Shown: positions 17,085 to 25,639, numbered from the stretch's first letter. The stretch is 39,157 nt of DNA from Methylobacterium thuringiense (GCF_022179645.1 NZ_BPRA01000030.1:1-39157), one strand, 5' to 3'. Program-made: numbers and translations. Notes: a model not told the origin generated them from the sequence alone.

Positions 17085-17597
17085 ATGAGCAACGAGCGGG
17101 CGATCCTTGCGGGCGGATGCTTCTGGGGCATGCAGGACCTGATCCGGCGCCAGGAGGGGGTGGTGTCCAGCCGCGTCGGCTATACCGGGGGCGACGTGCC
17201 GAATGCGACCTACCGCAACCACGGCACCCATGCCGAGGCGATCGAAATCACCTACGATCCGGAACGGACGAGCTTCCGGCGGATGCTGGAGTTCTTCTTC
17301 CAGATCCACGACCCGACGACCCCGAACCGCCAGGGCAACGACCGTGGCCTGAGCTATCGCTCGGCGATCTACTATACCGATGACGAACAGCGGCGGGTTG
17401 CCGAGGCGACCATCGCCGATGTCGACGCGTCCGGCCTCTGGCCCGGCAAGGTGGTCACGGAGGTGACGCCGTCCGGTCCGTTCTGGGAGGCCGAGCCGGA
17501 GCACCAGGATTATCTGGAACGGCGCCCCGACGGGTACACCTGCCACTTCATCCGGCCGGGCTGGACTCTGCCTGCGCGGGCCGACGCGGTGGCGTGA
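17085..17597 (+). CDS. msrA: Peptide methionine-S-sulfoxide reductase MsrA
   Basis: A 170-residue MsrA. The catalytic motif GCFWG (Cys12) is followed by [20 protein letters not shown] and [16 protein letters not shown], all hallmarks of the family. It reduces the S epimer of methionine sulfoxide in proteins using thioredoxin. An AAGGAGG at 17071-17077 decides the start: the ATG at 17085 has 7-nt spacing, whereas the ATG at 17079 would sit one base from the site. Divergent from the antiporter gene. Confidence 0.95.
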   Translation: MSNERAILAGGCFWGMQDLIRRQEGVVSSRVGYTGGDVPNATYRNHGTHAEAIEITYDPERTSFRRMLEFFFQIHDPTTPNRQGNDRGLSYRSAIYYTDDEQRRVAEATIADVDASGLWPGKVVTEVTPSGPFWEAEPEHQDYLERRPDGYTCHFIRPGWTLPARADAVA

Positions 17598-17733
17598 ACC
17601 GGTCGGTCGCGGCTCGGCCCACGACGTCACCTGGAAAGGACGTTCGCGCCGAAATCATCCTCGCGGTCGCATGATGCGAGCATGCGGCTGAGCAGCGCGT
17701 CAGTGTCGCCAAGCGGAACGGAACGCGTTTCGG

Positions 17734-18228
17734 ATGTCATACGTCCACACCGTCATGGCATCGCCGCTCGGCGCGCTGACACTCGTCGCGAGTGCGCAAG
17801 GTCTGTCGGCCGTCCTGTGGGAGGACGACGACCCGCTGCGCGTACGGCTCGGCGAAACGCGCGAAGACGCAGCACACCTCGTACTCGCCGAGGCGGAACG
17901 ACAGCTTTCCGAGTATTTTGCAGGCCGGCGCCGCTCGTTCTCGCTCGACCTCGATTTTCAGGGCACGCCGTTTCAAAGCCGGGTCTGGCGGGCTCTCCTG
18001 ACCATCCCCTTCGGAGAAACGCGGTCCTACAAGCAGATTGCCATGCAGATCGGCAGTCCCACGGCGGTTCGCGCGGTCGGAGCGGCCAATGGCCGGAACC
18101 CGATCTCGATCATCGCGCCCTGTCATCGTGTCATCGGTGCGTCCGGCAAGCTCACCGGCTTTGCCGGTGGCTTGGCGGCGAAGGACTTCCTGCTGCGGTT
18201 GGAGGGCCGGCGCGACCTGCTCGGCTGA
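17734..18228 (+). CDS. ogt: Methylated-DNA--[protein]-cysteine S-methyltransferase
   Basis: A 164-residue suicide DNA repair protein that transfers alkyl groups from O6-alkylguanine to its own cysteine. The active-site motif is PCHRV (Cys130), with the preceding helix-turn-helix and arginine finger region FGETRSYKQIA and GAANGRNPISII. It is the short Ogt type with no Ada regulatory domain. It ends 18 nt from the convergent phaZ stop. The GGAACGGAACG run upstream (17717-17727) did not give a convincing promoter. Confidence 0.94.
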   Translation: MSYVHTVMASPLGALTLVASAQGLSAVLWEDDDPLRVRLGETREDAAHLVLAEAERQLSEYFAGRRRSFSLDLDFQGTPFQSRVWRALLTIPFGETRSYKQIAMQIGSPTAVRAVGAANGRNPISIIAPCHRVIGASGKLTGFAGGLAAKDFLLRLEGRRDLLG

Positions 18229-18246
18229 AAAGAAGTCGAACCGTGC

Positions 18247-19641
18247 TCAGCTCGCCCGCGCCGGTCGCTCGGTGACGGAGCGTTTCTCGGCGCCCGGGCT
18301 CTTCGCCGTCCGTCCGCCACGATGGGTGGCGAGGCCTGCATGCCAACGGTGCTCGCTCGACGGATGCTCGACACGCAGCGGGTGTGGGTGACCGATGCGG
18401 AAGCGGTCGGACCTCGCTTCCCAGGGGACGATCGCCGCGACGTCGTGTCCGTGAGAACCGGCGGTGCTGGCTTCCATGAAGGCGACGATCTTCGGCACGA
18501 TCTCTGCCCGAAACCGCGAACCGTTGAAGATGCCGTAGTGCCCGGCATCCGCCTGCAGGTGGTAGGTCTTCTTCTCGCCCGGCAGGTTCGTGGCGAGGTC
18601 GAGGACGGCACGGGTCTGGCCGATGCCGGTGATGTCGTCCTTCTCGCCCTCGACCGCCATCAGACTGCAGCGCCGGATGGCGCCGAGGTCGATCGCGCGG
18701 CCGTGATGCATCAGCTCACCCTTCGGCAGGCTGTGGTCGATGAAGACCTTGCTGACAGTCTCGAGGTAAAACTCGGCGGTGAGGTCCATGACGGCGAGGT
18801 ACTCGTCGTAGAACCGGCGGTGCTTCTCAGCGGAATCGCCGTCGCCCTGCACGAGATGGTCGAACATGTCCCAGTGCGAGCCGGCGTGGCGCTCGGGGTT
18901 CATGCTCATGAAGCCGATCAGCTGCAGGAAGCCGGGATAGACCGCGCGGCCGGCGCCCGGATGGGCCCCCGGCACGCGCTGGATGCAGTTCGTCTCGAAC
19001 CAGCGGATGCCCTTGTCCCGAGCCATCGTGTTCACGGCCGTCGGCGCATGGCGGGTGTCGATCGGGCCGCCGATCAGCGTGGCGGAGAGTGGCGCCAGCG
19101 GGTTGCCGTCCTCCTCCATCCGGGCGATCGCGGCGATCACCGGCACGGAGGGCTGGCAGACGGCCGTGACGTGCAGGTCCGGCCCCAAGGCCTCGAAGAT
19201 CTCGATGCAGTAGTCGATGTAGTCCGACAGAGCGAAAGCACCCTGCGAGAGCGGAACCTCGCGGGCGTTGGTCCAATCGGTGATGAAGAGCTGATGCGTA
19301 TCGACGAAAGCGGCGACGGTGCCGCGTAGCAACGTGGCGTAGTGGCCGGACATCGGCGCCACCAGCAGCATCTTCGGCTTCGTCGTGTCGTCGCCGAAGG
19401 CCAGCACGCGGCAGAAGGGCTTTTCCCAGACGACGCGCTCAGGGGCGGGCAAATCGAATGCGGGCTTGGCGTAGGTGCGGGTGGTGCGCTCGAACATCTC
19501 GCAGCCGGCCGAAATCGCGCTGCGGTTCGGCATGTAGGAGAACGGATGGAGCGGGTTCTCGCAGGCCATCTTCGTCGCTTCGGCCGCCATGCGGACCGGA
19601 GCGAGCATGAGATTACGCGCCTCATGCATGAGGTACAGCAT
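18247..19641 (-). CDS. phaZ: Intracellular polyhydroxyalkanoate depolymerase PhaZ
   Basis: A 464-residue intracellular PHB depolymerase (PHB_depo_C family). The lipase-box-like motif is CQPSV with a catalytic Cys162 in place of Ser, as in the Ralstonia-type PhaZ. Conserved regions include MLYLMHEARNLMLAPVR, FITDWTNAREVP, GEKDDITGIGQT and the late DAGHYGIFNG with the catalytic His. It mobilises stored polyhydroxybutyrate. The C-terminal ~60 residues after FMEAS are basic, His/Arg-rich and outside the conserved domain. The upstream interval 19642-19883 holds no gene. Confidence 0.92.
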   Translation of the reverse strand: MLYLMHEARNLMLAPVRMAAEATKMACENPLHPFSYMPNRSAISAGCEMFERTTRTYAKPAFDLPAPERVVWEKPFCRVLAFGDDTTKPKMLLVAPMSGHYATLLRGTVAAFVDTHQLFITDWTNAREVPLSQGAFALSDYIDYCIEIFEALGPDLHVTAVCQPSVPVIAAIARMEEDGNPLAPLSATLIGGPIDTRHAPTAVNTMARDKGIRWFETNCIQRVPGAHPGAGRAVYPGFLQLIGFMSMNPERHAGSHWDMFDHLVQGDGDSAEKHRRFYDEYLAVMDLTAEFYLETVSKVFIDHSLPKGELMHHGRAIDLGAIRRCSLMAVEGEKDDITGIGQTRAVLDLATNLPGEKKTYHLQADAGHYGIFNGSRFRAEIVPKIVAFMEASTAGSHGHDVAAIVPWEARSDRFRIGHPHPLRVEHPSSEHRWHAGLATHRGGRTAKSPGAEKRSVTERPARAS

Positions 19642-19883
19642 TGCGAGCACTCCTGGGAGCAGCTCGCGGACCAAGCTGTCCTTCGCGTCAGAGGATTGTG
19701 CTGGGCAACGCAAGGGTTGCAGGAAGGTTGCCTGCAGAAAAGTTCAGGAGTGATTCAAGTCGGTTTCGACATGTCGGAATTATAATGACGGATGTTGGCC
19801 CACGACCTTGCCGTAACCCGACCCGAGGAGCGGTGAGGCGGGATGCCGGCACGCCCCTTCAACGAGCATGTGCCGGCGTCCGT

Positions 19884-21317
19884 TCACGGGTTCGCCTGCG
19901 TGACGAACTTCGTGGTCAGATACGCCTCGATGGCCTCCGAGCCGCCTTCGCTGCCATAGCCAGAATCTCTGACGCCGCCGAAAGGCGTCTCCGGCAGGGC
20001 GATGCCGTGGTGGTTGATCGAGACCATGCCGGCCTCGATCCCCGCTGCAACCCGCGTCGCCCGGCTCGCGGAGCGGGTATAGGCGTAGGATGCGAGGCCG
20101 AAGGGTAGACGGTTGGCCTCCTGCAAGGCCTCGTCGTCGTCGGTGAATCGGTTGATCAGGGCCACCGGGCCGAAGGGCTCCTCGTTCATCGCGCGGGCTT
20201 CGTGGGGCACGTCGGTGAAGACGGTCGGCTCGAAGAAGTTGCCGCGATTGCCGATACGCTTGCCGCCGGTTCGGAGCCGCGCGCCCTTGGCCTCGGCATC
20301 GGCCGCGAGACCCTCGATCGCTTCCAGCCGCCGGCCGTGGATCAAGGGGCCCATGGTGGTGGCGTCGTCGAGGCCGTTGCCGACCCGGATCGCCTCCGCC
20401 GCCGCAAGGAAGCCCTCGACGAAGCGGTCGTAGACGCGGTCCTGGACGAGGAAGCGGGTCGGGGCGACGCAGACTTGGCCGGCATTGCGGAACTTATTGG
20501 TGCTGAGCACCTTCACGGCGGTCTCGACATCGGCATCGTCGAACACGATTGCCGGGGCGTGGCCGCCCAGCTCCATCGTCGCCCGCTTCATGTGCTGTCC
20601 GGCGAGCGCCGCGAGCTGCTTGCCGACCGGGACCGAGCCGGTGAACGAGATCTTTCGGATGATCGGATGCGGGATCAGGTAGCCCGAGATCGCGGCGGGG
20701 TCGCCGAAGACGAGCCCGAGCACGTCGCCCGGCACGCCGGCATCGAGGAAGGCGCGCACCAGCTCGCGGCAGCTCGCCGGGGTGTCCTCCGGCCCTTTGA
20801 GGATGACCGAGCAGCCGGTGCAGAGCGCCGCCGAGATCTTTCGGACGGCCTGGTTGATCGGGAAATTCCAGGGCGTGAAGGCCGCGACGGGCCCGATCGG
20901 CTCGCGCACCACGAATTGCAGCACGCCCTCGGCGCGCGCCGGGATCACGCGGCCATAGGCGCGGCGGCCTTCCTCGGCGAACCATTCCATGATGTCGGAG
21001 GCGACCGCTGTCTCGATGCGGGCTTCCGCCAGCGGCTTGCCCTGCTCGGCGCTCATCAACCGGGCGACGTCCTCGGCGCGCTCGCGGAGCAGGCCGGCGG
21101 CCTTGCGCAGGACCTTGCCGCGCTCGAAGGCCGAAACCTTGCGCCACGCCGCGAAGCCGCGATCCGCCGCCGCCAGCGCCTCGTCGAGATCGCCCTGGGT
21201 CGCGACGGCGACCTGCCCGACGGTCTCGCCGGTGGCGGGGTTCAGGTTCGCGAGCGTCGCGCGCTCACCGCCGTCGCGCCAGGAACCGGCGATGTGGAGC
21301 TGAACGGAATGGTCCAT
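19884..21317 (-). CDS. gabD: NAD(P)-dependent aldehyde dehydrogenase, succinate-semialdehyde type
   Basis: A 477-residue aldehyde dehydrogenase. Visible are the N-terminal cofactor domain with [10 protein letters not shown], the [12 protein letters not shown] glycine turn, the general base in MELGGHAP (Glu249) and the catalytic cysteine in [12 protein letters not shown] (Cys283), followed by EPFGPVA and [11 protein letters not shown]. The [10 protein letters not shown] context is typical of succinate-semialdehyde dehydrogenases, but related semialdehyde substrates are possible. It probably feeds succinate into central metabolism. It lies upstream of phaZ on the same strand but 242 nt away, so separate transcription is likely. 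Confidence 0.85.
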   Translation of the reverse strand: MDHSVQLHIAGSWRDGGERATLANLNPATGETVGQVAVATQGDLDEALAAADRGFAAWRKVSAFERGKVLRKAAGLLRERAEDVARLMSAEQGKPLAEARIETAVASDIMEWFAEEGRRAYGRVIPARAEGVLQFVVREPIGPVAAFTPWNFPINQAVRKISAALCTGCSVILKGPEDTPASCRELVRAFLDAGVPGDVLGLVFGDPAAISGYLIPHPIIRKISFTGSVPVGKQLAALAGQHMKRATMELGGHAPAIVFDDADVETAVKVLSTNKFRNAGQVCVAPTRFLVQDRVYDRFVEGFLAAAEAIRVGNGLDDATTMGPLIHGRRLEAIEGLAADAEAKGARLRTGGKRIGNRGNFFEPTVFTDVPHEARAMNEEPFGPVALINRFTDDDEALQEANRLPFGLASYAYTRSASRATRVAAGIEAGMVSINHHGIALPETPFGGVRDSGYGSEGGSEAIEAYLTTKFVTQANP

Positions 21318-21392
21318 CCGGAAGAGCCTTATGCATCGGAAGACGATGCCCTCCAGATAGGAGAGGGCGAAGCCCCAGCCAATGCATGGGGC

Positions 21393-22181
21393 TCAGGCGG
21401 CGATCCGGCTGGCCTGCCCACCCTTCGAGATCACGGCCGGCCGGCCCCGCGTCACCTGAAGCGTTCCGCCCTTCGGCACGATCGTCCAGCCTTCGCGGCA
21501 GCCGTCGATCGGCTCGGACACCACGACGATGCCGGTCTCGGATTCGCGATAGTACAGGCTCGGCGGGCGGCCGTCGCAGGCCCAGCGGAAGGCGGTGAGG
21601 GTACGGCCGTTGGTGAGCAGAGCGGTGAAGCGCAGCGGCTCGGCGATCTTGGCCTCCTGCATCAGCTCGCGGACGGTGGCAAAGGTCGTCTCCATCGCGC
21701 CGATCGGATCGTCTGCCAGTCCGTTGGCGAGCGCCAACAGAAAGATCGCTTCGGAATCCGTGGTGCCGCGACGGCTGTCGTAGAATTCGTCCGGGATCAG
21801 CGCTTCGAGGCGGCGCTTGATGCGATGATAGCCGCCGATCTGGCCATTGTGCATGAACAGGTGACGGCCATGCGCGAAGGGGTGACAGTTCGACCGCGTC
21901 GTGGCCGTGCCCGTGGAAGCGCGGACATGCGCGAAGAAGGCGCGCGCCTTCACCTGCGAGCAGAGATTGACGAGGTTCTCGTCCGACCAGGCTGGGGAGA
22001 TGTCGCGGTAGATGCCGGGCTCGCGGCGCTCGCCGTACCAGCCGACGCCGAAGCCGTCCCCGTTGGTCTCGGTCTTGGCTTCCGTCGCGTGGAGCGACTG
22101 ATGGACGAGCGAGTGCGTCGGCGCGCAGACGAGCTCGTTGAGGAAGACCGGCTCACCGAGGTAGGCGAGGAAGCGGCACAT
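21393..22181 (-). CDS. Class II glutamine amidotransferase (YafJ-type)
   Basis: A 262-residue Ntn-hydrolase. The start is fixed by MCRFLAYLG, in which Cys2 becomes the N-terminal nucleophile after Met removal. Other signatures are TNGDGFGVGWYG, FFAHVRAST (glutamine-binding Arg) and FMHNGQIGGY. It should release ammonia from glutamine or a gamma-glutamyl compound. EgtC of ergothioneine synthesis has the same fold, but no egtB/egtD neighbours are present, so that role is not supported. It is divergent from the receiver gene; 22182-22587 between them contains no gene I can support. Confidence 0.88.
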   Translation of the reverse strand: MCRFLAYLGEPVFLNELVCAPTHSLVHQSLHATEAKTETNGDGFGVGWYGERREPGIYRDISPAWSDENLVNLCSQVKARAFFAHVRASTGTATTRSNCHPFAHGRHLFMHNGQIGGYHRIKRRLEALIPDEFYDSRRGTTDSEAIFLLALANGLADDPIGAMETTFATVRELMQEAKIAEPLRFTALLTNGRTLTAFRWACDGRPPSLYYRESETGIVVVSEPIDGCREGWTIVPKGGTLQVTRGRPAVISKGGQASRIAA

Positions 22182-22587
22182 GGCTGACGCAAACCCCCAT
22201 TCCTGCGCGGGCCTGGATCCGCCCGCCGGAAATCTTGACTGGGACAACTGCAAGAACAACTGCAAGACGCGGGCCGCTGGCCGGAGCATCGTTGCGGAAG
22301 CCTTACACTCCGATCGATACGGTGAACGGACCGTTAACCACGATCGCCTCCCGCCGACGGCGCCCTCTTGTCAGGCACTGCGCTGCGAGCATGGCTGAAC
22401 GTGGAAATGATCTCGCCTGTTGACCGGAGGCCACACGGCATTCGACGATAGGTGACAGATCGATTCGCCGAACGGCAGCGCCGAGCAGAGCAGTATCCGA
22501 GAGCCTCGGTGACGCTTTCGCTCGCGCGTGATGCTTCGACACCTTGCCTGCAGCATCGGCAGATCCGCGCGCTCAACAGGAGATCCC

Positions 22588-22983
22588 ATGGCCCAGCACG
22601 ACTCCGCCGATTGTCCGGTGGCCCTCGTCGTCGAGAACGACGACGCCGTCCGCAACCTCGCTTCCGCGGTTCTCGAAGAGACCGACCTCGACGTCATCGC
22701 CTGCACCAGCGCGGAGGCCGCGCTCTCGGTGCTGGAGCGACCGGACGTCAACGTGGCGCTTCTATTCGCGGATGTCGGCCTGCAGGGCGGGATGGACGGA
22801 CTCGCGCTGGCGCGCACGGTGGAGAAGCGCTGGCCGGAGGTGCGCATGGTGGTGACGTCGGGCAGTGCCGGCGACCGCAACGTGTCCCTGCCGCGCCGCG
22901 CCGTGTTCATGCAGAAGCCCTGGCGGGCGTTCGACGTGCTGGTTCAGGCCGACCGGGCTACGATCGCCGCGAAGACCGCCTGA
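22588..22983 (+). CDS. Stand-alone response regulator receiver protein
   Basis: A 131-residue single REC domain. The acidic pocket is ENDDAV (about 16-21), the phosphoacceptor Asp62 lies in FADVGLQGG, the switch Ser/Thr is in MVVTSGSAG, and the conserved Lys is in FMQKPW. With no output domain it probably acts as a phosphoryl shuttle or protein-binding switch, as is common in alphaproteobacteria. No histidine kinase is adjacent. The ATG at 22588 follows AGGAGAT; an in-frame ATG 60 nt upstream adds non-conserved residues. Confidence 0.87.
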   Translation: MAQHDSADCPVALVVENDDAVRNLASAVLEETDLDVIACTSAEAALSVLERPDVNVALLFADVGLQGGMDGLALARTVEKRWPEVRMVVTSGSAGDRNVSLPRRAVFMQKPWRAFDVLVQADRATIAAKTA

Positions 22984-23042
22984 TACCGTTTTTGGTTGAT
23001 TCCCTCAGTTTCCACGCCCCTTCCCTGGACCTGTGGAGCGTC

Positions 23043-23160
23043 AGCGGAACCCGATCCGGGGCCCGGCACGACAAGGCGCGGAGCGTCGTTACGTCTGTGC
23101 CATTCGTATCGAGCCGCTGGCGCGGCCCTTGTCAGGCTGGATCCCGGATCACCTTCCGCT
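23043..23160. repeat. Imperfect inverted repeat, dispersed type
   Basis: The left end AGCGGAACCCGATCCGGG (from 23043) is mirrored by the right end, whose reverse complement is AGCGGAAGGTGATCCGGG (to 23160). Centred between them is a second, weaker GACAAGG/CCTTGTC pair (23070-23132). Repeats built from GGATCCCGGATC-like cores are common between genes in this genus. It fills much of the gene-free stretch 22984-23327. Confidence 0.5.
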
Positions 23161-23246
23161 CCGCTGCAGGCGTCCGGGAAAGGGCCGTGGCAACGAACGG
23201 ATCAACCGGAATGAACTAGCCACGCATCGCTTGCGCCGAACGAAAA

Positions 23247-23276
23247 CAGGCCCGTACCGCCGAGCGGCCGGGCCTG
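23247..23276 (-). terminator. Rho-independent terminator of rpsU
   Basis: On the minus strand, stem CAGGCCCG/CGGGCCTG with an inner GCCGC/GCGG-type extension is followed by TTTTCG. It lies 52 nt past the rpsU stop codon, in the right orientation. Confidence 0.8.
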
Positions 23277-23327
23277 AAATCTGATTTCACGAACAAGCCG
23301 GGCTGCGGGGCCCGGCCGGCCTTTGGA

Positions 23328-23651
23328 TCAGGACGCGAGGTTCGTCGCAGGCGCTGCACCCGGCGCGCCGCCAGCCGACGGAGCGGCGGACGGGAAGCCA
23401 CCGGGACGGCGCGGGCCGCCGGTACGGGGCTTCGGCTTCGGAGCGGCGATCAGGCCCTCGCGGATGGCGGTCTTGCGCGCCTGCTTGCGGGCGCGGCGGA
23501 CGGCCTCGGCCTTCTCGCGGGCCTTGCGCACGGACGGCTTCTCATAAGCCTTGCGCTGCTTCATCTCACGGAAGATGCCTTCGCGCTGCATCTTCTTCTT
23601 GAGGACGCGGAGCGCTTGGTCGACGTTATTGTCGCGAACGAGTACCTGCAA
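23328..23651 (-). CDS. rpsU: 30S ribosomal protein S21
   Basis: A 107-residue S21. The conserved core [20 protein letters not shown], then [18 protein letters not shown], is at residues 2-43, followed by a basic helix. The family core is about 70 residues; here a Pro/Gly/Ala-rich tail of about 35 residues is added, as in several alphaproteobacteria. The start codon is TTG (23649-23651), preceded by AAGGA; no ATG or GTG would preserve the conserved N-terminus. S21 binds near the anti-Shine-Dalgarno end of 16S rRNA and assists initiation. Confidence 0.93.
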   Translation of the reverse strand: MQVLVRDNNVDQALRVLKKKMQREGIFREMKQRKAYEKPSVRKAREKAEAVRRARKQARKTAIREGLIAAPKPKPRTGGPRRPGGFPSAAPSAGGAPGAAPATNLAS

Positions 23652-23922
23652 CTGACGTGATCCTTCGGGTTCTTATCTGTTCAATCTGCGGACCGCGACG
23701 GGTCGCCTTGCTCGACGGGCAAAACCGCCAAGCGCTCCAAGCCCCGGGGATCTTCCCGAGCGGAACGTCCTGACGGCAAGCGATTCGGCGCGGTGAATTC
23801 GCCTTGGCGGTCGCAATACACCAAGCGCTTGCGAGTTGGAAGCCGCCGCACGACGCTCACCGGGAACATCGCGCGGTTGTGGCTGGGCCGTCCGCATTGG
23901 GCTGGGCGTGGAGCCGTTCGGT

Positions 23923-24162
23923 CTAATCGTCGACCTTGGTCTCCGGCCTGTCGTCGCCGCTCGCCGTCTCGACATGCGAACGGCCCTGGCTGTCCTGATA
24001 GGCGATCGTCTCGGTCGAGCCCGGCCGACGCTGCTCCGCCGCCGCGATCCGGGCGGCGTCGAGCGCCTCGTCGTGGCTCGCGAAGGTCTCGGAGAAGGTG
24101 CCGCCGACCTTGTAGGCATAGCCGCCGTCATGCTCGATGACGTGGTAGGTGATCTCGCTCAT
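23923..24162 (-). CDS. DUF2188-like small protein
   Basis: A 79-residue protein beginning MSEITYHVIEHDGGYAYKVGG with FASHDEALDAARIAAAEQ, the strand-helix pattern of DUF2188, and ending in a hydrophilic ETASGDDRPETKVDD tail. DUF2188 proteins are small, soluble and uncharacterised, and are often stress-associated. The ATG at 24162 follows GGGAGACGACC. A candidate general-stress promoter lies just upstream. It is separated from the next minus-strand gene by 68 nt. Confidence 0.75.
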   Translation of the reverse strand: MSEITYHVIEHDGGYAYKVGGTFSETFASHDEALDAARIAAAEQRRPGSTETIAYQDSQGRSHVETASGDDRPETKVDD

Positions 24163-24190
24163 GGTCGTCTCCCTGATCGCTCTGGGCGCG

Positions 24191-24216
24191 AACCGCATCG
24201 CGGACGAGGCGGTTCC
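24191..24216 (-). promoter_or_regulatory. Candidate EcfG-like general stress promoter
   Basis: On the minus strand GGAAC (24212-24216) is separated by 17 nt from GGTT (24191-24194). The alphaproteobacterial EcfG consensus is GGAAC-N16/17-CGTT, so the -35 is exact and the -10 has one mismatch. Transcription would start about 20-25 nt before the DUF2188 gene. Confidence 0.35.
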
Positions 24217-24230
24217 ACTGACGTCTCGAT

Positions 24231-24488
24231 TCAGTGACGCGTGGGTGCCGGGCCGGGAAAGCGGGCGATGGCGGCCTCGCAACCCGCGATCAGCGATCCG
24301 CGCACGTCGTCCGGGTCGAAGCCCGGTCCGACCGGAAAGCCGATGACCTGGACCTTGTCGGTGCCTTCGCAGTGGATGCGGCCGACCCAGCCCTCGGGCG
24401 TCCGCTCGAACAGAACCTCGTAGCTGTTGCCGCCATGCTCGAAGCGATGCGGGTCCAATCGTTGCGGGTCCGATCCTTGTGAAGTCAT
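24231..24488 (-). CDS. Hypothetical protein, 85 residues
   Basis: A small soluble protein with an aromatic and acidic core (SYEVLFERTPEGWVGRIHCEG, then VIGFPVGPGFDPDDVRG) and a helical C-terminus (SLIAGCEAAIARFPG). It is probably compact, but I recognise no family. It lies upstream of the DUF2188 gene on the same strand, 68 nt away; both are small and acidic. Consistent third-position GC supports coding. Confidence 0.65.
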   Translation of the reverse strand: MTSQGSDPQRLDPHRFEHGGNSYEVLFERTPEGWVGRIHCEGTDKVQVIGFPVGPGFDPDDVRGSLIAGCEAAIARFPGPAPTRH

Positions 24489-24564
24489 GCCTCGTCTCCC
24501 CGCCGGCGCGCCGTCTGCGCGGCACCACGCCGGACTGTCGGCATATGGTATGCCGCCCTACCAT

Positions 24565-24592
24565 CCTGCGAGATCCCGCCTGCGAGATCCCG
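24565..24592. repeat. Two tandem 14-nt direct repeats
   Basis: CCTGCGAGATCCCG occurs twice without a gap (24565-24578, 24579-24592), ending 20 nt before the ATG at 24613, between divergent small genes. It could be a duplicated binding site or slippage product. Confidence 0.6.
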
Positions 24593-24612
24593 AGGATGCG
24601 GAAAGCTGCAAC

Positions 24613-24897
24613 ATGCGCGCGCTAAGAACCGGACTGATCGTGATGGCAACGCTCGCCGCGAGCCCAGCCCTCGCCCAGGGCATGCCCGGCAGCACCGTAG
24701 GCCTGACCGCAACGGGACTGCCCTCGGATCCGTTCGCCTCGAACTATCCCTCCGAGCCGCCGCCGCAGATGCGGCCGGATCGATCCCGTGGTTTGGTCCG
24801 ACGCCGCGCTCCCGCACACCGCGGGATCGCAGCACCCCGCTCCGCCGACCGCCTCCGACCGCCCGCGGACGTTCCAGGCGGACGGCCGCGCCGATGA
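24613..24897 (+). CDS. Small secreted protein, possibly frameshifted
   Basis: A 94-residue reading frame with a clear signal peptide (MRALRTGLIVMATLAASPALA, cleavage after ALA) and a short Pro-rich mature region (SNYPSEPPPQMRPDR). After about position 24780 the codon pattern loses its high third-position GC, while another frame (24788 to about 24895) gains it. This suggests an indel near 24780, in which case the second half here is not the natural sequence. The annotated frame ends in an ATGA overlap with the 30-codon frame at 24894. Function unknown. Confidence 0.5.
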   Translation: MRALRTGLIVMATLAASPALAQGMPGSTVGLTATGLPSDPFASNYPSEPPPQMRPDRSRGLVRRRAPAHRGIAAPRSADRLRPPADVPGGRPRR

Positions 24898-24986
24898 GCG
24901 TGGCCGACTGGTTCTCGGCCTACGGCGTGCAGGTCATCCTGCTGGTGTCGGGGCTGATCCTCGGCCTGATCGCCGTGACGCGCTGA
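24894..24986 (+). CDS. 30-residue single-helix membrane microprotein
   Basis: A 30-codon frame with a soluble N-terminus (MSVADWFSAYGVQ), one hydrophobic helix (VILLVSGLILGLIAV) and a TR end. Nearly every codon ends in G or C, as in real genes of this genome. The ATG overlaps the upstream TGA as ATGA, so translation could be coupled. The stop is only 8 nt from the convergent gene's stop. It could be an independent microprotein or the C-terminal anchor of a gene broken by a frameshift. Confidence 0.5.
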   Translation: MSVADWFSAYGVQVILLVSGLILGLIAVTR

Positions 24987-24993
24987 TCCGACG

Positions 24994-25554
24994 TCAGGCC
25001 GAACCGAGCTCGGCGACGATGGCGCTGATGATGCGCGGGTCGCTCGGGTCCACCGGCGTCGGGAAGGACGCCCGAAGCGAACCGTCGCGGCCGACGAGAT
25101 ACTTGTGGAAGTTCCATTGCGGGGTCTGCCCCGGCTTCTCGGCGGCGGCCCAGCGGTAGAACGGATGCGCCGTCGGCCCTCGCACGTGTGTCTTGTCGAC
25201 GACGGGGAAGGTCACGCCATGATTCTTGCGGGCCGAATCGGCGATGGCGGCGCCGTCCAGCGGCTCCTGGTTTCCGAAATCGGGGGAGGGTACAGCGATC
25301 ACCGTCAATCCACGCTCGCCGAAGCGGGTCCAGAGGCCCTGCAGCCCGGTGAGCTGGCCAGCATAGCCGCAGGCCGTCGCGGTGTTGACGATGAGCAATG
25401 GCTTGACCGCGTAGTCGCCGAGCGGAAGCACACCACCGCCCGGCTTATCGAAGGAAAACCCGCGGGCATTCGCGCCGGGTTCTTCTGCGGCCCGCACGCT
25501 CGTGGCAGCCAGGGCACCGAGCAGGATCAGGCATTCGCGACGCAGCAGGGTCAT
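24994..25554 (-). CDS. Exported glutathione peroxidase-like protein
   Basis: A 186-residue thioredoxin-fold peroxidase with an N-terminal signal peptide (LLRRECLILLGALAATSVRAAEEP). Catalytic motifs are NTATACGY (peroxidatic Cys62, not selenocysteine), FGNQEP (Gln) and WNFHKYLV (Trp/Asn), the GPx tetrad. The length is slightly above the cytosolic family because of the leader. It likely reduces hydroperoxides in the periplasm, perhaps with thioredoxin-like donors rather than glutathione. The start ATG at 25554 begins the signal peptide; a longer in-frame extension upstream is arginine-rich and overlaps nothing conserved. Confidence 0.86.
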   Translation of the reverse strand: MTLLRRECLILLGALAATSVRAAEEPGANARGFSFDKPGGGVLPLGDYAVKPLLIVNTATACGYAGQLTGLQGLWTRFGERGLTVIAVPSPDFGNQEPLDGAAIADSARKNHGVTFPVVDKTHVRGPTAHPFYRWAAAEKPGQTPQWNFHKYLVGRDGSLRASFPTPVDPSDPRIISAIVAELGSA

Positions 25555-25639
25555 GGCCGTCTCCGGGATCGTGTTCTCGGAGCGGATCATAGCGTCGCGC
25601 GGAGCAAAAGCGATTGGAGCCCGGCGCCGCAGGTGCGCG

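Noticed and set aside
17717-17740. GGAAC-containing stretch before ogt as an EcfG promoter
   Set aside because: The following CGTT-like sequence is only a few bases away, not 16-17 nt, and it lies too close to the start codon.
20202-22187. 661-codon plus-strand frame
   Set aside because: It is antisense to the aldehyde dehydrogenase and glutamine amidotransferase, both with intact catalytic motifs.
23681-23869. 62-codon minus-strand frame just upstream of rpsU
   Set aside because: Codon bias is weaker than in neighbouring genes and no motif is visible. It could be a leader peptide, but I cannot support it.
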